From Sideroxyarcus sp. (GTDB lineage: Bacteria > Pseudomonadota > Gammaproteobacteria > Burkholderiales > Gallionellaceae): DNA of 64,000 nt. Location of the stretch: NCBI GenBank assembly GCA_030651895.1, contig JAUSBR010000003.1, forward strand, positions 1-64,000, read 5' to 3'. Positions 54,680 to 63,755 of the stretch are shown here, piece after piece (position 1 is the stretch's first letter; every line of letters begins with the position of its first letter). A model generated the notes under the pieces. It was not told the origin of the DNA, did not search any database, and saw nothing but the letters and a program-made list of their open reading frames with translations. Both the position numbers and the translations under genes were made by a program.

Positions 54680-54749
54680 TGTGCCTTGCGGGGGCACTTT
54701 GAATGGCCTGTCATTACAATATCTAAAATGTCAGACAGGCCGTGAACCG

Positions 54750-55076
54750 TCAGGGGCGGCATTTGTAGAAATCAAAAGTCCGCTTGCCGAGTTCCGGCGA
54801 TTCTCCCTTCACGACCGTATCCGCACCTATATCCACTGCTTTGTTGCGTGCCATCTGATACATATTGTCTTCCACCTCTTTGCCATCACGACCTTTGGCA
54901 AAGATGCTGATGATGATTCCGCCCTTGGATTGGCAGCTGGCAACCTGGTTTGCATCCGCCAAGGAAACCCGTTCCGATCCTTCGCGAACCCCGATGATTC
55001 TGCTGGCACATCCGTTCAATGCGGCAATCAGCGGCACGATGGCAACGATAGCGATTATTCCGTTTGATATCTTCAT
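54750..55076 (-). CDS. DUF4156 family lipoprotein
   Basis: 108 residues. A lipoprotein signal with the lipobox LNGC (Cys at about 23), then a short domain of DUF4156 type with Cys in ASCQSKGG and YKCRP near the C-terminus. Sequence like GREGSERVSLADANQVASC and ARNKAVDIGADTVV is family-typical. Such proteins are small outer-membrane or periplasmic lipoproteins of unknown role, related to RcsF-like folds. Single-gene unit. Confidence 0.88.
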   Translation of the reverse strand: MKISNGIIAIVAIVPLIAALNGCASRIIGVREGSERVSLADANQVASCQSKGGIIISIFAKGRDGKEVEDNMYQMARNKAVDIGADTVVKGESPELGKRTFDFYKCRP

Positions 55077-55173
55077 GGCAGGCTCCTTGTCTCTATCAGT
55101 GATGTTGCTTCAAAGGGATCACGTCACACTCTATCGCAAATTGCAGAACTATCTGGGATAGGCGGCAAATATG

Positions 55174-55195
55174 AAAGGCGACCGCTGGTCGCCTT
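55174..55195. terminator. GGCGACC terminator, copy 2
   Basis: AAA, GGCGACC (55177-55183), GCT loop, GGTCGCC (55187-55193), TT. It lies just downstream of the OB-fold gene on the minus strand, so it can terminate that gene. Confidence 0.75.
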
Positions 55196-55215
55196 ACTTG
55201 CGAGCTCGAACGGGT

Positions 55216-55941
55216 CTATTTCCGCACCGACGCCTGCTCGATAAGTACCTTGTAGCTATACCCCGCGCCAAAATCCTTATCCGTGGCGACGACACCTTCC
55301 ACTGTCACCACATCGCCGACCTTCGCCGTGGCCGAAGTGGTCACGAGAATGTCGTTACTGTCGTCCGCAGCCGAGCCCGAGCCGTCTTGCAGATGTATCC
55401 AGTTCGTCCCCATGATCTCGGCGTTGTACTTCACCACCTTGCCGCGCACGACGACCGGCTTGCCTTTGAGTTCGGCGGACTTGGTCATGACCTCGGCCAC
55501 GGTCATCGCGTTCGCGCCGCCGGCCTTGTCGACCGGTGCCGCGTTGATGGTGTCCAGGTTCTTGCGCGGATTGACGGAGAACGCCGCTCCCAACGACGAC
55601 GAACCTGCCGGGCTGACATTCGGGCTGGCACCCGCACTGCCCAGCTTGCCGAACAGTATTTTCTTGAAGGTCTGGTTCAGCGCCTTGCTCTTGAAGTTCT
55701 CCATCACGATCACGTTCTCGACGGTGACAGTATCGCCTTTCTTGACCGGCGCTTTGATCACTGCCGCCCAGATCTCGCCGCGGTCGGTATTGAGAAGGAT
55801 ATAGGTGAAGTTATCGATATTCCTGAACTTGATGACCTTGCCTTGAACAGTGTCACCGGCCGGGCCTTGCGGTATACCGCCTTCTGCTGCCCAGGTGTAC
55901 GATGCGGTTACGAAGAGGCAGATCGCCAACAGTGCTTTCAT
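55216..55941 (-). CDS. Exported OB-fold domain protein
   Basis: 241 residues from the ATG at 55941; the frame is open far upstream but that part lies opposite another gene. Signal peptide MKALLAICLFVTASYTWA. Two beta-rich halves: the first (about 30-80) with TVQGKVIKFRNIDNFTYILLNT, the second (about 150-240) with LKGKPVVVRGKVVKYNAEIMGTNWIHLQDGSG, the standard OB-fold nucleic-acid or oligonucleotide-binding style. A Ser/Gly/Ala-rich linker joins them. Exact ligand unknown. Confidence 0.82.
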   Translation of the reverse strand: MKALLAICLFVTASYTWAAEGGIPQGPAGDTVQGKVIKFRNIDNFTYILLNTDRGEIWAAVIKAPVKKGDTVTVENVIVMENFKSKALNQTFKKILFGKLGSAGASPNVSPAGSSSLGAAFSVNPRKNLDTINAAPVDKAGGANAMTVAEVMTKSAELKGKPVVVRGKVVKYNAEIMGTNWIHLQDGSGSAADDSNDILVTTSATAKVGDVVTVEGVVATDKDFGAGYSYKVLIEQASVRK

Positions 55942-56116
55942 CTTGTGGATACTCCTTGTGATTGATCCGGGATAAGGGATTTGCTTCAGAAAGGCATTCT
56001 CTGCCTGAAGGTTTTTTGCAATGCAATTCTGTCGCACGGCGTTACAATACACCAAGATGCGCCGGGATATTTTCAGTAACGCAATGGTTTGTACTTTAAT
56101 CACGGAAGGAATCACC

Positions 56117-56509
56117 ATGAAACCGTTTCTCAGATTAGTCGCTACCGTTTTTGCTGTTGCCTGTTTCTCGACTGCCCAGGCCACACCGCCTGCCGCGCAA
56201 CCCGCCACTCCTGCACCGTCCGGACATGGCGCACCCGAGGCTCCTCCCGTAAAAGTCCCGGACCTGCCCACACCCGCACTCCCGACACCGTCGATGGCTG
56301 CGCCTGTCACGCCGGCTCCTGTCGCGCCCCCGAACGTCAAGGCCGAGACCGCACCGGCCGCCACCACCAAACCCGCCCCCGCAAACAAGGGCACTACTGC
56401 CAGCGGCTCCGCTGCGCTGCCCGTTGGCGCTGCATGCATGACCAACTCCGTTTGCTCTTCCGGCAGGTGCTTTGTCATGGCCGGCGGGTCTGCGGGTGTC
56501 TGCAAGTGA
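56117..56509 (+). CDS. Secreted Pro/Ala-rich protein with Cys motif
   Basis: 130 residues from the ATG at 56117, which has AGGAAGGA upstream. Signal peptide (cleavage near AQA-TP), then ~75 residues of Pro/Ala/Thr repeats, ending in a 30-residue Cys module (AACMTNSVCSSGRCFVMAGG, one more Cys at the C-terminus) with four Cys that could make two disulfides. No family recognised. It is divergent from the OB-fold gene and followed by a terminator. Confidence 0.7.
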   Translation: MKPFLRLVATVFAVACFSTAQATPPAAQPATPAPSGHGAPEAPPVKVPDLPTPALPTPSMAAPVTPAPVAPPNVKAETAPAATTKPAPANKGTTASGSAALPVGAACMTNSVCSSGRCFVMAGGSAGVCK

Positions 56510-56534
56510 TCTGATTCAGCGACAGGCACGTATA

Positions 56535-56570
56535 AAAATGGCGACCGGTTGGTCGCCTTTTTTATTTTTT
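56535..56570. terminator. GGCGACC terminator, copy 3
   Basis: AAAAAT, GGCGACC (56540-56546), GGTT loop, GGTCGCC (56551-56557), then T-rich TTTTTATTTTTT. Ends the Pro/Ala-rich gene. Confidence 0.9.
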
Positions 56571-56724
56571 CAATCAGCGCAGTCTATCCCGGGCGGATGC
56601 GCCAGCAGTTTGATCTGGAATTCAAAACGGTCGCTGTGGGCGTTAGCGCACAGATTCGCGGCACTTTTTCGTTCAACCTGAACTTCCGCGGGATTTTCCT
56701 GTTAATCAAAGTGAAGGATTCAAA

Positions 56725-56898
56725 ATGAACAAAAATCAGATCCAGGGTGCCGTCAAAGACATCGCAGGCAAAGTGCAGGAAGAAGCAGGCAAGCTGGTCG
56801 GCAACAAGGAACAGCAAGTCAAAGGTCTCAACAAACAGATTTCCGGCAAGGCCGAGAAAGCCCTTGGCGATGTCAAGGACGCGATCAAGCACGCCTGA
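56725..56898 (+). CDS. CsbD family stress protein
   Basis: 57 residues. MNKNQIQGAVKDIAGKVQEE and GKAEKALGDVKDAIK match the CsbD family, small soluble helical proteins of the general stress response (sigma-B in Bacillus, stress-related in proteobacteria). GAAGGA lies before the ATG. It stands upstream of the helical lipoprotein by 33 bases, likely as an operon. Confidence 0.9.
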   Translation: MNKNQIQGAVKDIAGKVQEEAGKLVGNKEQQVKGLNKQISGKAEKALGDVKDAIKHA

Positions 56899-56931
56899 AG
56901 TTAGTTTATTCAATCATCCGGAGATATAAAA

Positions 56932-57123
56932 ATGAAATTGATCAAACCCCTCAGCATGACCATCATCATGACTGCATTCATTGCGATGCTGGTTGGCTGC
57001 GAGAAAGAAGGCCCGGTAGAGAAGGCCGGCAAGTCGGTCGATAACGCAGTCGATAAAACCGGCCAGCAGATTGAAAAGGCCGGCGACAAGATTCAGGACG
57101 CAGCCAAGAGCGACAAGAAGTAA
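56932..57123 (+). CDS. Small helical lipoprotein
   Basis: 63 residues. Signal with lipobox LVGC (Cys near 22) and a short mature amphipathic helix with heptad repeats of Lys, Asp and Ala (EKAGKSVDNAVDKTGQQIEK region). Resembles small entericidin- or apolipoprotein-like envelope peptides, but no firm family. Together with CsbD it may be a stress-induced pair. A terminator follows 24 bases downstream. Confidence 0.72.
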   Translation: MKLIKPLSMTIIMTAFIAMLVGCEKEGPVEKAGKSVDNAVDKTGQQIEKAGDKIQDAAKSDKK

Positions 57124-57146
57124 GTATTCATGCTGTTGCAAAAACC

Positions 57147-57170
57147 AAAGGCGACCGCCCGGTCGCCTTT
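57147..57170. terminator. GGCGACC terminator, copy 4
   Basis: AAA, GGCGACC (57150-57156), GCC loop-like bases, GGTCGCC (57161-57167), TTTG. Shared by the lipoprotein gene on the plus strand and the 37-residue gene on the minus strand. Confidence 0.8.
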
Positions 57171-57181
57171 GTCATTCCCGT

Positions 57182-57295
57182 TTACGGCAGGGTCATGCCC
57201 GCAAGATTCCACGAGGCTTTGAAGTTGTAACCCTTGCCCCGGTAGAACCGGTAGTTCCCAATGAAGCGCGTAAGCCTGGATATTGTGCTTGTCAT
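57182..57295 (-). CDS. Short protein of 37 residues (putative)
   Basis: ATG at 57295 preceded by GAGGGGAAACG, a good ribosome site. The product is MTSTISRLTRFIGNYRFYRG followed by KGYNFKASWNLAGMTLP, a basic, aromatic-rich peptide; the Arg-Phe-I-x-N-Tyr-Arg-Phe-Tyr-Arg run resembles short hypothetical proteins I have seen in proteobacterial genomes, but no name can be given. It is bounded by GGCGACC terminators on both sides (57147-57170 and 57404-57434), which suggests a true transcription unit. Confidence 0.5.
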   Translation of the reverse strand: MTSTISRLTRFIGNYRFYRGKGYNFKASWNLAGMTLP

Positions 57296-57403
57296 GATCG
57301 TTTCCCCTCGTGAATTGGAGCCTTGGTAGACTTATGGGACGATGATAGAAAATAATCAGTGAACTTTCTGTACGACCACCAACATAGCGGCCATCGCGCA
57401 ATG

Positions 57404-57434
57404 AAAAAGGCGACCTGTGGTCGCCTTTTTCATT
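57404..57434. terminator. GGCGACC terminator, copy 5
   Basis: AAAAA, GGCGACC (57409-57415), TGT loop, GGTCGCC (57418-57424), TTTTTC. It closes purL on the minus strand. Confidence 0.9.
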
Positions 57435-57449
57435 CACATCAAGCTGTTA

Positions 57450-60400
57450 CTAGCCCACCCATTTCCGTGCATTCAGGAACATGCGCATCCACGCGCCGTT
57501 CTCTTTCCATTCCTTCGGATACCAGGAGTTCTGCACGGCACGGAACACACGCTCTGGGTGCGGCATCATGATGCTGAAGCGGCCGTCCGGCGTGGTAAGT
57601 CCGGTGATGCCCTGCGGCGAACCGTTGGGGTTGAGCGGATAGGTGGTGGTCGGCTTGCCGTAGTGGTCGACATAGCGCAGCGTGACCAACGGCTGTGCGT
57701 CATGCAGGCGTTTTGTGCCGCCGAAGTCGGCATACCCTTCGCCGTGGGCGACGACGATAGGCATGCGGCTGCCGGCCATGCCGTCGAACAGGATGGACGA
57801 GGACTGCTGTACTTCCACCATGACGAAGCGTGCTTCGAACTGTTCCGACTGGTTGCGCCCGAAGTGCGCCCAGTTCTCGGCCCCGGGGATGATCTCGTGC
57901 AGGTTGCTCATCATCTGGCAGCCGTTGCACACACCAAGTGCAAAGGTATCGTTACGCTGGAAGAAGGCCTCGAACTCGTCGCGCGCCTTGGGGTTGAACA
58001 GGATGGACTTGGCCCAACCCTCGCCCGCGCCCAGCACGTCGCCGTAGGAGAATCCGCCGCAGGCGACCACGCCCTTGAAGTCGGAAAGCGCAACACGGCC
58101 GCTGATGATGTCGCTCATATGCACGTCCACGGCGGCGAATCCGGCGCGGTCGAAGGCGGCGGCCATCTCGACCTGACCGTTGACGCCCTGCTCGCGCAGG
58201 ATGGCCATGCGGGGACGGGACAGATTGATGGAAGCCGAACGCCCCTCACCCTGCCCTCTCCCGCTTGCGGGCGAGGGTTCTGCTTCCCTCTCCCGCAAGC
58301 GGGAGAGGGATTGAGGGTGAGGGTCTTCATTCAGATCGTAAGTCAGGAGTGCATGCAGCCCCGGGTCTTTCGCGTCCAGCGTGCGGTCGAACTCCTGCTG
58401 TGCGCAAACCGGATTGTCGCGCAGCTTTTGTAGCTGATAAGTGGTCTCGCTCCAGATGCGGCGCAGCGCAATCGCGTTGTCGCTGAACAGCGTGGTCTTG
58501 CCGCGCGTGATGTTGATGGTGCCGCTGGTGTTGAGTCTTGCCACCTCGTGCACGTTGGAGCAGCCCGCCTCTTCGCACAGCACGAACAGGTCGGCCAGAT
58601 CATCACGACGCACCTGCACCAGCGCACCCAGCTCTTCGTTGAACAGCACGGCGAGGTCGTCGCCCTTCAGTTCGTCGAGGCGGATGTCGAGGCCGATATG
58701 CGAGGCGAAACTCATCTCGCACAGCGCGGCCAGCATGCCGCCGTCGGAACGGTCGTGATAGGCCAGCAGTTTGCCGTCGCGGTTGAGACGCTGGATGAGG
58801 TTGAAGAAGGCCTTCAGCTTCCTGGCGCTGTCCACGTCGGGTGCCACATCGCCGACCTGCTTGTACACCTGCGCCAGCGCGGAGCCACCCATACGGTTCT
58901 TGCCCGCACCGAGGTCGAACAGCAAAACCACGGTGTCGGTATCGGCCGCGAGTTGCGGGGTGAGCGTCTTGCGCGCATCGCTGCACGGTGCGAAGGCAGT
59001 GACGATAAGTGACAGCGGCGCGGTGACGGCCTTATTCTGTTCGCCCTCTTTCCACGTTGTCTTCATCGACATCGAATCCTTGCCGACCGGGATACTGATA
59101 CCCAGCTCCGGGCACAGCTCCATACCCACGGCCTTGACGGTGTCGAACAGCGCGGCGTCCTCGCCGTGGTGTCCGGCGGCAGCCATCCAGTTGGCGGAGA
59201 GTTTGATGTCGCCGATCTTCTCAATCTGCGCGGCGGCGATGTTGGTGATGGCCTCGCCGATGGCCATGCGGCCGGATGCGGGCGCATTGAGCACGGCGAT
59301 GGGTGTACGTTCGCCGAGCGCGAAGGCTTCGGCCAGATTGGTGTTGTACCCCATCAGCGTGACGGCCACATCGGCCACCGGCACTTGCCAGGGGCCGACC
59401 ATCTGGTCGCGCGCGGTGAAGCCACCCACGGTGCGGTCACCGATGGAGATGAGGAAGGTCTTGTCGGCCACGCTGGGCAAACGCAGCACGCGCTCGATCG
59501 CTTCTTTCAGCACGACACCGCTGGTGTCGAACTTCGGCAACGAGACTTTCTCGCGCTGCACCTTGCGCGTCATCTTGGGCGGTTTGCCCAGCAGCACGGA
59601 CAGCGGCATATCCACCGCGTTGTTGCCGAACCCTTCGTCGTGCACGATGAGCTGGTCTTCGGTGATGGCCGTGCCCAGCACGGCGAAGGGGCAGCGCTCG
59701 CGTTCGCACAGCGCCTGGAACTCCAGCACGCGCTCGACCGGGATGGCGAGCACGTAGCGCTCCTGCGCTTCGTTGCTCCAGATCTGCATCGGCGACATGC
59801 CGCGCTCTTCGGACGGCACCGAACGCAATTCGAACTTCGCACCCTTGCCGCCGCCGTGCACCAGCTCCGGCAAGGCATTGGAGATGCCGCCCGCGCCGAC
59901 GTCGTGGATGGAGAGGATGGGGTTGTTGTCGCCCATCTGCCAGCAGCGGTCGATGACTTCCTGCGCGCGGCGCTGCATCTCGGGGTTGCCGCGCTGCACG
60001 GAATCGAAGTCGAGATTCTCGGCATTGGCGCCGGTATCCATGCTCGAAGCCGCCCCGCCGCCCAGACCGATGAGCATGCCGGGACCGCCGAGCTGGATCA
60101 GCACCGCGCCGTTCGGCAGGTCGTGCTTGTGGGTGTGGTCGGCACGAATGCTGCCCACGCCGCCCGCCAGCATGATGGGCTTGTGGTAGCCGCGCACTTC
60201 ACCGTTGACACTTTCTTCAAAAGTGCGGAAATAACCGGCCAGATTGGGACGGCCGAATTCGTTGTTGAACGCAGCGCCGCCGAGCGGGCCGTCGATCATG
60301 ATCTGCAAGGGAGTGGCGATACGCCCGGGCTTGCCGTAGGGATCGGTTTCCCAGGGTTGTTCGAAGCCGGGAATGTTGAGGTTGGACACCGAGAAACCGA

Positions 60401-61412
60401 CCAATCCCGCCTTGGGCTTGGAGCCGGTACCGGTGGCACCTTCGTCGCGGATCTCGCCGCCGCTGCCGGTGGCCGCGCCGGCGAACGGTGCGATGGCGGT
60501 CGGGTGGTTGTGCGTCTCCACCTTCATCAGGGTATGGGTGAGTTCCTTGCTGAAAGCGTAAGCACCACCCTCGCGCGGATAGAAGCGCTCGATCTCTGCC
60601 CCTTCAATAACGGAGGAGTTGTCGGAGTACGCCACCACGGTGCCTTCGGGATGCAAATTGTGGGTGTTGCGGATCATGCCGAACAGCGAGATGGCCTGTT
60701 GCTCGTCGTCGATGACCCAGTCGGCGTTGAATATCTTGTGGCGGCAATGCTCGGAGTTGGCCTGCGCGAACATCATCAGTTCGACGTCGGTGGGATTGCG
60801 GCCCAGTTTGGTGAAGTTATCCACCAGGTAGTCGATCTCGTCGGCGGAGAGCGCCAGACCCAGTTCGCGGTTGGCAACTTCCAGCGCGGCTTTACCGCCC
60901 TTGAGGATGTCCACGGTCGAGAGCGGTTGCGGTTTGCCATGCTGGAATATCCGCGCTTCCAGTCCGGTCACTTCGGCGATGACCGACTCGGTCATGCGGT
61001 CGTGCAACAGCGGCAGTACGGCTTTCTTGTCCGCCTCGGAGAGGTGCTTGCCGCCTTTGCCTTTCAGGTAATACACCACGCCGCGTTCGATGCGGCTGAC
61101 TTGCGGCAATGCGCAATGGCGGGCGATGTCGGTGGCCTTGGACGACCACGGCGAGATGGTGCCGAGGCGCGGCACCACCAGCATACTCTGCGTCGAAATG
61201 GCGCACTCGGGTTCGCCGGCCTGCTTGTCGATGCCTAGCAGGCGGTCGAGCAAGGCAGCGTCAGCCGGGCTGAGTTCGGCGGCCAATTCGGTGAAATAGC
61301 AGTGGCGGGTGTCTTCGAGGGTGACGCCGGACTTGGTGGCGGCCAGCGCTGCGCGCAGCTTGTCGAGACGGAAGGAGGAAAGTGCGGCTTTACCTATCGA
61401 GGTACGGAACAT
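57450..61412 (-). CDS. purL: Phosphoribosylformylglycinamidine synthase PurL (large form)
   Basis: 1320 residues, ATP- and glutamine-dependent purine synthesis step making FGAM. Domains: N-terminal PurS-like and linker regions (about 1-210), two AIRS-type halves with FGAM synthase motifs ([22 protein letters not shown] near 215, [21 protein letters not shown] near 505, [14 protein letters not shown] near 890) and a C-terminal class-I glutaminase domain with catalytic Cys in [10 protein letters not shown] (near 1163) and His/Glu in [10 protein letters not shown]. Compared with E. coli PurL the join between the second AIRS half and the glutaminase is longer by about 24 residues; a palindromic repeat at 58243-58324 encodes it in frame ([20 protein letters not shown] region). 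The enzyme is still likely active. Confidence 0.96.
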   Translation of the reverse strand: MFRTSIGKAALSSFRLDKLRAALAATKSGVTLEDTRHCYFTELAAELSPADAALLDRLLGIDKQAGEPECAISTQSMLVVPRLGTISPWSSKATDIARHCALPQVSRIERGVVYYLKGKGGKHLSEADKKAVLPLLHDRMTESVIAEVTGLEARIFQHGKPQPLSTVDILKGGKAALEVANRELGLALSADEIDYLVDNFTKLGRNPTDVELMMFAQANSEHCRHKIFNADWVIDDEQQAISLFGMIRNTHNLHPEGTVVAYSDNSSVIEGAEIERFYPREGGAYAFSKELTHTLMKVETHNHPTAIAPFAGAATGSGGEIRDEGATGTGSKPKAGLVGFSVSNLNIPGFEQPWETDPYGKPGRIATPLQIMIDGPLGGAAFNNEFGRPNLAGYFRTFEESVNGEVRGYHKPIMLAGGVGSIRADHTHKHDLPNGAVLIQLGGPGMLIGLGGGAASSMDTGANAENLDFDSVQRGNPEMQRRAQEVIDRCWQMGDNNPILSIHDVGAGGISNALPELVHGGGKGAKFELRSVPSEERGMSPMQIWSNEAQERYVLAIPVERVLEFQALCERERCPFAVLGTAITEDQLIVHDEGFGNNAVDMPLSVLLGKPPKMTRKVQREKVSLPKFDTSGVVLKEAIERVLRLPSVADKTFLISIGDRTVGGFTARDQMVGPWQVPVADVAVTLMGYNTNLAEAFALGERTPIAVLNAPASGRMAIGEAITNIAAAQIEKIGDIKLSANWMAAAGHHGEDAALFDTVKAVGMELCPELGISIPVGKDSMSMKTTWKEGEQNKAVTAPLSLIVTAFAPCSDARKTLTPQLAADTDTVVLLFDLGAGKNRMGGSALAQVYKQVGDVAPDVDSARKLKAFFNLIQRLNRDGKLLAYHDRSDGGMLAALCEMSFASHIGLDIRLDELKGDDLAVLFNEELGALVQVRRDDLADLFVLCEEAGCSNVHEVARLNTSGTINITRGKTTLFSDNAIALRRIWSETTYQLQKLRDNPVCAQQEFDRTLDAKDPGLHALLTYDLNEDPHPQSLSRLREREAEPSPASGRGQGEGRSASINLSRPRMAILREQGVNGQVEMAAAFDRAGFAAVDVHMSDIISGRVALSDFKGVVACGGFSYGDVLGAGEGWAKSILFNPKARDEFEAFFQRNDTFALGVCNGCQMMSNLHEIIPGAENWAHFGRNQSEQFEARFVMVEVQQSSSILFDGMAGSRMPIVVAHGEGYADFGGTKRLHDAQPLVTLRYVDHYGKPTTTYPLNPNGSPQGITGLTTPDGRFSIMMPHPERVFRAVQNSWYPKEWKENGAWMRMFLNARKWVG
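58243..58324. repeat. Palindromic repeat inserted in frame within purL
   Basis: CCTCACCCTG, then CCCTCTCCCGC-TTGC-GGGCGAGGG (58254-58277), TTCTGCTT, CCCTCTCCCGCAAGCGGGAGAGGG (58286-58309), ATTGAGGGTGAGGG. The outer parts (CCTCACCC and GGGTGAGG) are also inverse of each other. The inner 24-mer is the same as the intergenic repeat at 26158-26181. The insert keeps purL open. Confidence 0.85.
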
Positions 61413-61488
61413 GACTCGGTCACTTTAAGGCGTTGGGAACAGGTTGCAATTATAATGCAGCCGAACTCACAAACTCAGGGAAAACAGC

Positions 61489-62331
61489 ATGCCGACCGTC
61501 ATCACCCGCAAACAAGTGGCCGCCTTCCTCAAACCGCGCCCCAAGGACAGCCACAAAGGCCTGTTCGGCACGGTCACCGTCATCGGCGGAGCCAACGGCA
61601 TGGTCGGTGCGGCGCTGCTGGCCGGGCGCGCGGCACTCAAGACGGGCGCGGGTTGCGTGCATGTCGGCCTGCTGGCGGACAATGCCCCGGTGGTGGATCT
61701 GAACTGCCCCGAGTTGATGCTGCATACGGCCGCCGAGGCGCTGAAGTCGACCAGCCCCGATGTGCTGGTGATCGGCTGCGGTCTCGGCCAGAGCCAGGCC
61801 GCACAGAAGCTGCTGTACGATGCCCTGATGCTGGACGTGGCGCTGGTGGTGGATGCCGACGCGCTCAACCTGATCGCCCAGCGCCCGGACCTGCGCGGCA
61901 TGCTGCATGGGCGCAAGTCCCCTGCCGTGTTCACGCCCCACCCCGGCGAAGCCGCACACCTGCTGGGCAGCAAGACCGAAGAGGTACAGGGCGACCGCCC
62001 GCACTCTGCGCTGAGCCTGGTGAAGCGACTGGGCGGCAGCGTGGTGCTGAAAGGCGCGGGCAGCCTCTGCGCCACACGCGAAGCGAAGCTCTATATCAAC
62101 CAGACCGGCAACCCCGGCATGAGCTCCGCAGGCATGGGCGATGTCTTGGCCGGCATGATCGCCGCCTTCATCGCGCAGGGACTGGGCGCGGACCAGGCGA
62201 TGCTGCTGGCGGTACACCTGCACGGCGCGGCGGGCGACGAACTGGCAAAACAGCAGGCCACCCTCGGCATGAGCGCAACCGAAGTGACGGAATGGGCCCG
62301 CTGGCTGCTGAACAGGATCGCTCCAAACTAA
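61489..62331 (+). CDS. nnrD: ADP-dependent NAD(P)H-hydrate dehydratase (NnrD)
   Basis: 280 residues, ribokinase-like carbohydrate kinase-type fold that repairs hydrated NADH/NADPH. Conserved pieces: KGLFGTVTVIGGANGMVGAALLAGRAALKTGAG at the start, FTPHPGEAAHLLG near 145, GMSSAGMGDVLAGMIAAF near 210 (the catalytic Asp). Only the dehydratase domain is present; the epimerase half (NnrE), fused in E. coli, is not in this window. It is divergent from purL with a 76-base gap. Confidence 0.95.
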   Translation: MPTVITRKQVAAFLKPRPKDSHKGLFGTVTVIGGANGMVGAALLAGRAALKTGAGCVHVGLLADNAPVVDLNCPELMLHTAAEALKSTSPDVLVIGCGLGQSQAAQKLLYDALMLDVALVVDADALNLIAQRPDLRGMLHGRKSPAVFTPHPGEAAHLLGSKTEEVQGDRPHSALSLVKRLGGSVVLKGAGSLCATREAKLYINQTGNPGMSSAGMGDVLAGMIAAFIAQGLGADQAMLLAVHLHGAAGDELAKQQATLGMSATEVTEWARWLLNRIAPN

Positions 62332-62344
62332 AGGTCTTCCAGCC

Positions 62345-62872
62345 ATGACCGACATCCTTCACCGCTATCTGATGATCATCGTTGCCTGCATCTCGCTGCT
62401 GATCGGCTTGCAGGTGCCCAATTTCGTCGACCAGTACCAGAAGCGCGTCGATGCTCACCTGCGCGAGGTGAGCATCAACCTGCAGCCGTTCCAGGACATC
62501 GCCAACAAGTATTTCGCCGGTGATATGAGCAAACTCATCGCGCTGCACCGCAACAGCATCGAGAAACCCTTCCAGGAAGAGGGCGCCGCCATCGAGAAGA
62601 TGGTGCAGCGCAAACTGCGCTTCGAGACCGACATGGCCGCGCTGCAGACCAGCCTGCCGCAGAAGGCGCTGCATGTGCTGCTGCACGGCGACCGGGAGTT
62701 GCTCGACGAGGCGCTCGGACAATACAGCTATGCCGTGCCGCTCAGTCAGGATGCGCTGATCTTCGGCGCGGGTGTGGCACTGATCATCCTGCTGGCAGTG
62801 GAACTGCTGCTCGCCCTGGCTCGCTTCGCCGCCCGCAAACTTACCCGCCCCACTCCCCCGCAAGCCCAATGA
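62345..62872 (+). CDS. DUF2937 family membrane protein
   Basis: 175 residues. One N-terminal membrane helix (about 8-24), a long helical periplasmic part (about 30-135; QRKLRFETDMAAL and similar) and a C-terminal helix (about 138-160). Fits DUF2937. Role unknown. It overlaps the next start (ATGA) and follows nnrD by 13 bases, so nnrD, DUF2937 and the methyltransferase-like gene form one operon. Confidence 0.82.
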   Translation: MTDILHRYLMIIVACISLLIGLQVPNFVDQYQKRVDAHLREVSINLQPFQDIANKYFAGDMSKLIALHRNSIEKPFQEEGAAIEKMVQRKLRFETDMAALQTSLPQKALHVLLHGDRELLDEALGQYSYAVPLSQDALIFGAGVALIILLAVELLLALARFAARKLTRPTPPQAQ

Positions 62873-63624
62873 CCTACCCCATCGATATCAGCGAAGAAGG
62901 CGGTGTCCGCTTTCTGCACTTCGGCTCACTCTGGATCCAGGGGGCGATGCGCATCGCGCGGCCCTGGCATCTGGAACTGGAATACACCAAGGAGATGATG
63001 ACCAGCCTGCTGATGCGCGACGAAACGCACTTTCCGCGCAAGGTGCTGCTCATCGGACTCGGCGCAGCCTCGCTGACCAAGTTCCTCTACCGCAACTACC
63101 CGCTGTCGAAACTGACCGTGGTGGAGATCGAGCCGCGCGTGGTAGCGGCGGCAAGACAGTTCTTCAAGCTGCCGGATGATCCCAAGCGGCTGAACATCGT
63201 GATCGAGGACGGCGCGCAATACGTGGCAGTGAGCGACAAGACCTTCGATCTCATACTGGTCGACGGCTTCGACGAGGACGCGCGCCCCGGCGAACTGGAC
63301 ACACTGCCGTTCTACCAGCTATGCCGTTCACGCCTGAGCAGCAACGGCATCCTGGCGGTGAACCTGCTCGGGCGCAGCCGCGGTTTCCAGGCCAGTCTGG
63401 ACCGCATCCGAGAGGCGTTCGAGGGACGCGCGCTGGCATTCCCCTCCACCGAAAGTGGCAATGTGATCGCGCTGGCCGCGGCAGGCGATCCTATCGCGAT
63501 CCAGCTGGACGATCTCAAGGATCAGGCGGATGCATTGAAGGCAGAGACCGGCCTGAATCTGCTGCCGACGCTGACGCGACTGGAACAGTCGAAGTCCTGC
63601 CCGGGCGGGGTGTTCTCTCTCTGA
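62869..63624 (+). CDS. Spermidine-synthase-like protein (class I methyltransferase fold)
   Basis: 251 residues. The aminopropyl-transferase/SAM fold shows VLLIGLGAASLTKFLYRN near 65 (nucleotide loop), VVEIEPRVVAAARQFF near 85, and DLILVDGFDEDARPGELDTLPFYQL near 128-152. The G-G-G-D-G pattern of true spermidine synthases is weak (GLGAASL), so it may not make spermidine and could be a relative that modifies another substrate. No speD gene is nearby. Confidence 0.85.
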   Translation: MTYPIDISEEGGVRFLHFGSLWIQGAMRIARPWHLELEYTKEMMTSLLMRDETHFPRKVLLIGLGAASLTKFLYRNYPLSKLTVVEIEPRVVAAARQFFKLPDDPKRLNIVIEDGAQYVAVSDKTFDLILVDGFDEDARPGELDTLPFYQLCRSRLSSNGILAVNLLGRSRGFQASLDRIREAFEGRALAFPSTESGNVIALAAAGDPIAIQLDDLKDQADALKAETGLNLLPTLTRLEQSKSCPGGVFSL

Positions 63625-63635
63625 CACAAATAAAT

Positions 63636-63660
63636 CACAAACGGAAAACCGTTTGTGTTT
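63636..63660. terminator. Perfect-stem terminator after the methyltransferase gene
   Basis: CACAAACGG (63636-63644), AAAA loop, CCGTTTGTG (63649-63657), TTT. Stem of nine perfect pairs; the A+T-rich arms allow use on both strands. Confidence 0.8.
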
Positions 63661-63755
63661 AAAATCGCAGGTGAGGAGCAGCATGCAAAGAGAAATGGGG
63701 ATGCATCAAGGGAACTGCTACATCCGATGAACTTCATTCTTGAAAGGTAGTGATC

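Noticed and set aside
54705-54741. Inverted pair GGCCTGTC/GACAGGCC after the TPR gene as a terminator
   Set aside because: The loop of 21 bases is long and no T run follows; it may be an operator but nothing supports that.
59166-61238. Open frame of 690 codons on the plus strand opposite purL
   Set aside because: Shadow of a GC-rich gene; no domain, no ribosome site; purL on the other strand is certain.
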